Source of the DNA: Agathobaculum ammoniilyticum
GTDB lineage: Bacteria > Bacillota > Clostridia > Oscillospirales > Butyricicoccaceae
Length of the DNA stretch: 14,340 bases
Direction of reading: 5' to 3'
Assembly: GCF_025567315.1 (NCBI RefSeq)
Contig: NZ_JAOQJE010000024.1
Span: 1-14,340 of the forward strand
Position 1 is the stretch's first letter, and each line of letters begins with the position of its first letter. A model generated the notes under the pieces. That model was not told the origin of the DNA. It made no database searches and saw nothing but the letters and a program-made list of their open reading frames with translations. The position numbers were made by a program, and so were the translations under genes. This document shows, one piece after another, positions 13,945 through 14,340 of the stretch.

Positions 13945-13973
13945 AGTATACATTCTTCACAGTATGTTGTCAA
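13945..13973 (-). promoter_or_regulatory. Recombinase promoter, near-consensus sigma-A
   Basis: A perfect -35 TTGACA (13968-13973) and a -10 TATACT (13945-13950, 5 of 6) are exactly 17 nt apart. The leader would be about 14 nt plus the Shine-Dalgarno site. This looks vegetative rather than a sporulation-sigma promoter, although repression by an element-encoded regulator cannot be judged. The rest of 13925-14032 shows no other feature. Confidence 0.75.
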
Positions 13974-14032
13974 ACCATTTAGTTTGCAAAAGCACATCCA
14001 TTTTATATTTTTCCCACATTTACAGCATCTTT

Positions 14033-14185
14033 TTATACCAAAAACAACTTTTCCTTGTCCAGTCTCTTGTAATGTGCGGAAACTATTTGAGATACATGTT
14101 CCATACAGGTTTCAACAGAGTCTATACACCGGTCATCATGAATTCTTACGATACTCTCACAGTTTTCTTCAATGTGGCTTATCAT
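14033..14185 (-). CDS. Small 50-residue ORF upstream of the recombinase
   Basis: The start is ATG 14185, chosen because GAGGTGG lies about 7 nt upstream; the frame extends to 14227 without a better site. The 50-residue product is charged and helix-prone, with Cys9, Cys20 and Cys27 and several His residues. It shows no membrane segment and no recognisable domain. It runs in the same direction as the recombinase and ends about 60 nt before the recombinase promoter. It could be an element regulator or directionality factor, but nothing in the sequence proves this. Confidence 0.5.
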   Translation of the reverse strand: MISHIEENCESIVRIHDDRCIDSVETCMEHVSQIVSAHYKRLDKEKLFLV

Positions 14186-14244
14186 TAATCTCCACCTCAC
14201 GATAGCGTTTCCACTATTATCCCCCATAGGATATAAGTTATTCT

Positions 14245-14340
14245 CTAAAAGGAACCATCGGTATTCAGCCGCCGATGGTCGCTGTTGATCTGCTCATTTA
14301 ACCCAGCGGATTGCAACTTTCCGGCGCTTACTTCATAGGA
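14245..14340 (-). CDS. 3' end of a gene entering from the right edge (partial)
   Basis: On the minus strand one frame is open from the window edge for 31 codons to TAG at 14245-14247; the other two frames close almost at once. The visible peptide ends with SAGLNEQINSDHRRLNTDGSF. It is not recognised. It belongs to the inserted element by position. It is too short to be sure it is coding. Confidence 0.4.
   Translation of the reverse strand, partial: SYEVSAGKLQSAGLNEQINSDHRRLNTDGSF
14254..14279 (-). terminator. Stem-loop at the end of the right-edge partial gene
   Basis: ACCATCGG (14254-14261) and CCGATGGT (14272-14279) form a perfect 8-bp stem with a 10-nt loop. On the minus strand TCCTTTT follows, a short T stretch that contains the stop codon region of the partial gene. 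It is a possible intrinsic terminator, weaker than the others in this window. Confidence 0.45.

Larger units (their letters stand above)
12365..14340. mobile_element. One end of an integrated element carrying a large serine recombinase
   Basis: From the spoIVB junction rightward the sequence is visibly AT-richer than the GC-rich core genes. It encodes a large serine recombinase next to the junction, a 50-residue ORF and the end of another gene, all transcribed toward spo0A. A recombinase located at the very end of the insertion is the normal arrangement for prophages, integrative elements and skin-like sporulation elements. The far end is outside the window, so size and type are unknown. Confidence 0.8.

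Noticed and set aside
13941..13975. Mother-cell sigma-E or sigma-K promoter for the recombinase, as expected for a skin-type element
   Set aside because: The sequence fits TTGACA-17-TATACT of sigma-A much better; no CATA-type -10 with a matching -35 could be seen.
1..14340. CRISPR arrays, tRNA or rRNA genes, insertion-sequence inverted repeats
   Set aside because: No regularly spaced repeats, no cloverleaf-like or rRNA-like sequence and no transposase were found on either strand by reading.

Overview
The window comes from a GC-rich, endospore-forming, probably anaerobic Firmicute. Gene content and protein style fit class Clostridia, most likely an Oscillospirales/Ruminococcaceae-like lineage, but that placement is inference. 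The main evidence is a complete spo0A, a C-terminal remnant of spoIVB directly upstream of it, the redox repressor gene rex, and Gram-positive style promoters, Shine-Dalgarno sites and intrinsic terminators.

Layout, left to right. (1) metA at 166-1080 (+) is a monocistronic methionine gene with its own promoter and a TTG start. It converges on rex across a shared bidirectional terminator. A second promoter at the left edge points out of the window. (2) acn, idh and rex lie on the minus strand (4961 to 1111). Aconitase and isocitrate dehydrogenase form the oxidative half-branch to 2-oxoglutarate. idh has its own promoter whose -10 lies inside a near-consensus Rex operator, and rex is 31 nt downstream, so this looks like an NADH/NAD+-controlled, autoregulated idh-rex unit. 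(3) A minus-strand housekeeping group runs from polA (11245) through a YwlE-type phosphatase, rimI, a tandem GNAT protein, a small membrane protein and an 83-residue protein to tsaD (ending at 5172). It is tightly packed with short gaps or overlaps and ends at a strong hairpin. It mixes DNA repair, t6A tRNA modification and protein modification. (4) spo0A (12124 to 11363, minus) has its own promoter, 0A-box-like sites and a textbook terminator.

(5) The most notable region is 12293-14340. Directly upstream of spo0A, where Firmicutes normally carry spoIVB, only the last ~24 codons of spoIVB remain. They are joined abruptly to the 3' end of a visibly AT-richer large serine recombinase gene. The recombinase has a strong promoter and is preceded by a small ORF and the 3' end of another gene that runs off the right edge. 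This is best read as one end of an integrated element (prophage or skin-like intervening sequence) that splits spoIVB. SpoIVB is a forespore protease in the species where it has been studied, so this differs from classical mother-cell-only rearrangements and raises the question of how, or whether, the cell still sporulates. The other end of the element is outside the window.

Stretches above 300 bases without a gene: none. The intergenic regions at 1-165, 4962-5171, 12125-12292 and 13925-14032 are described below.
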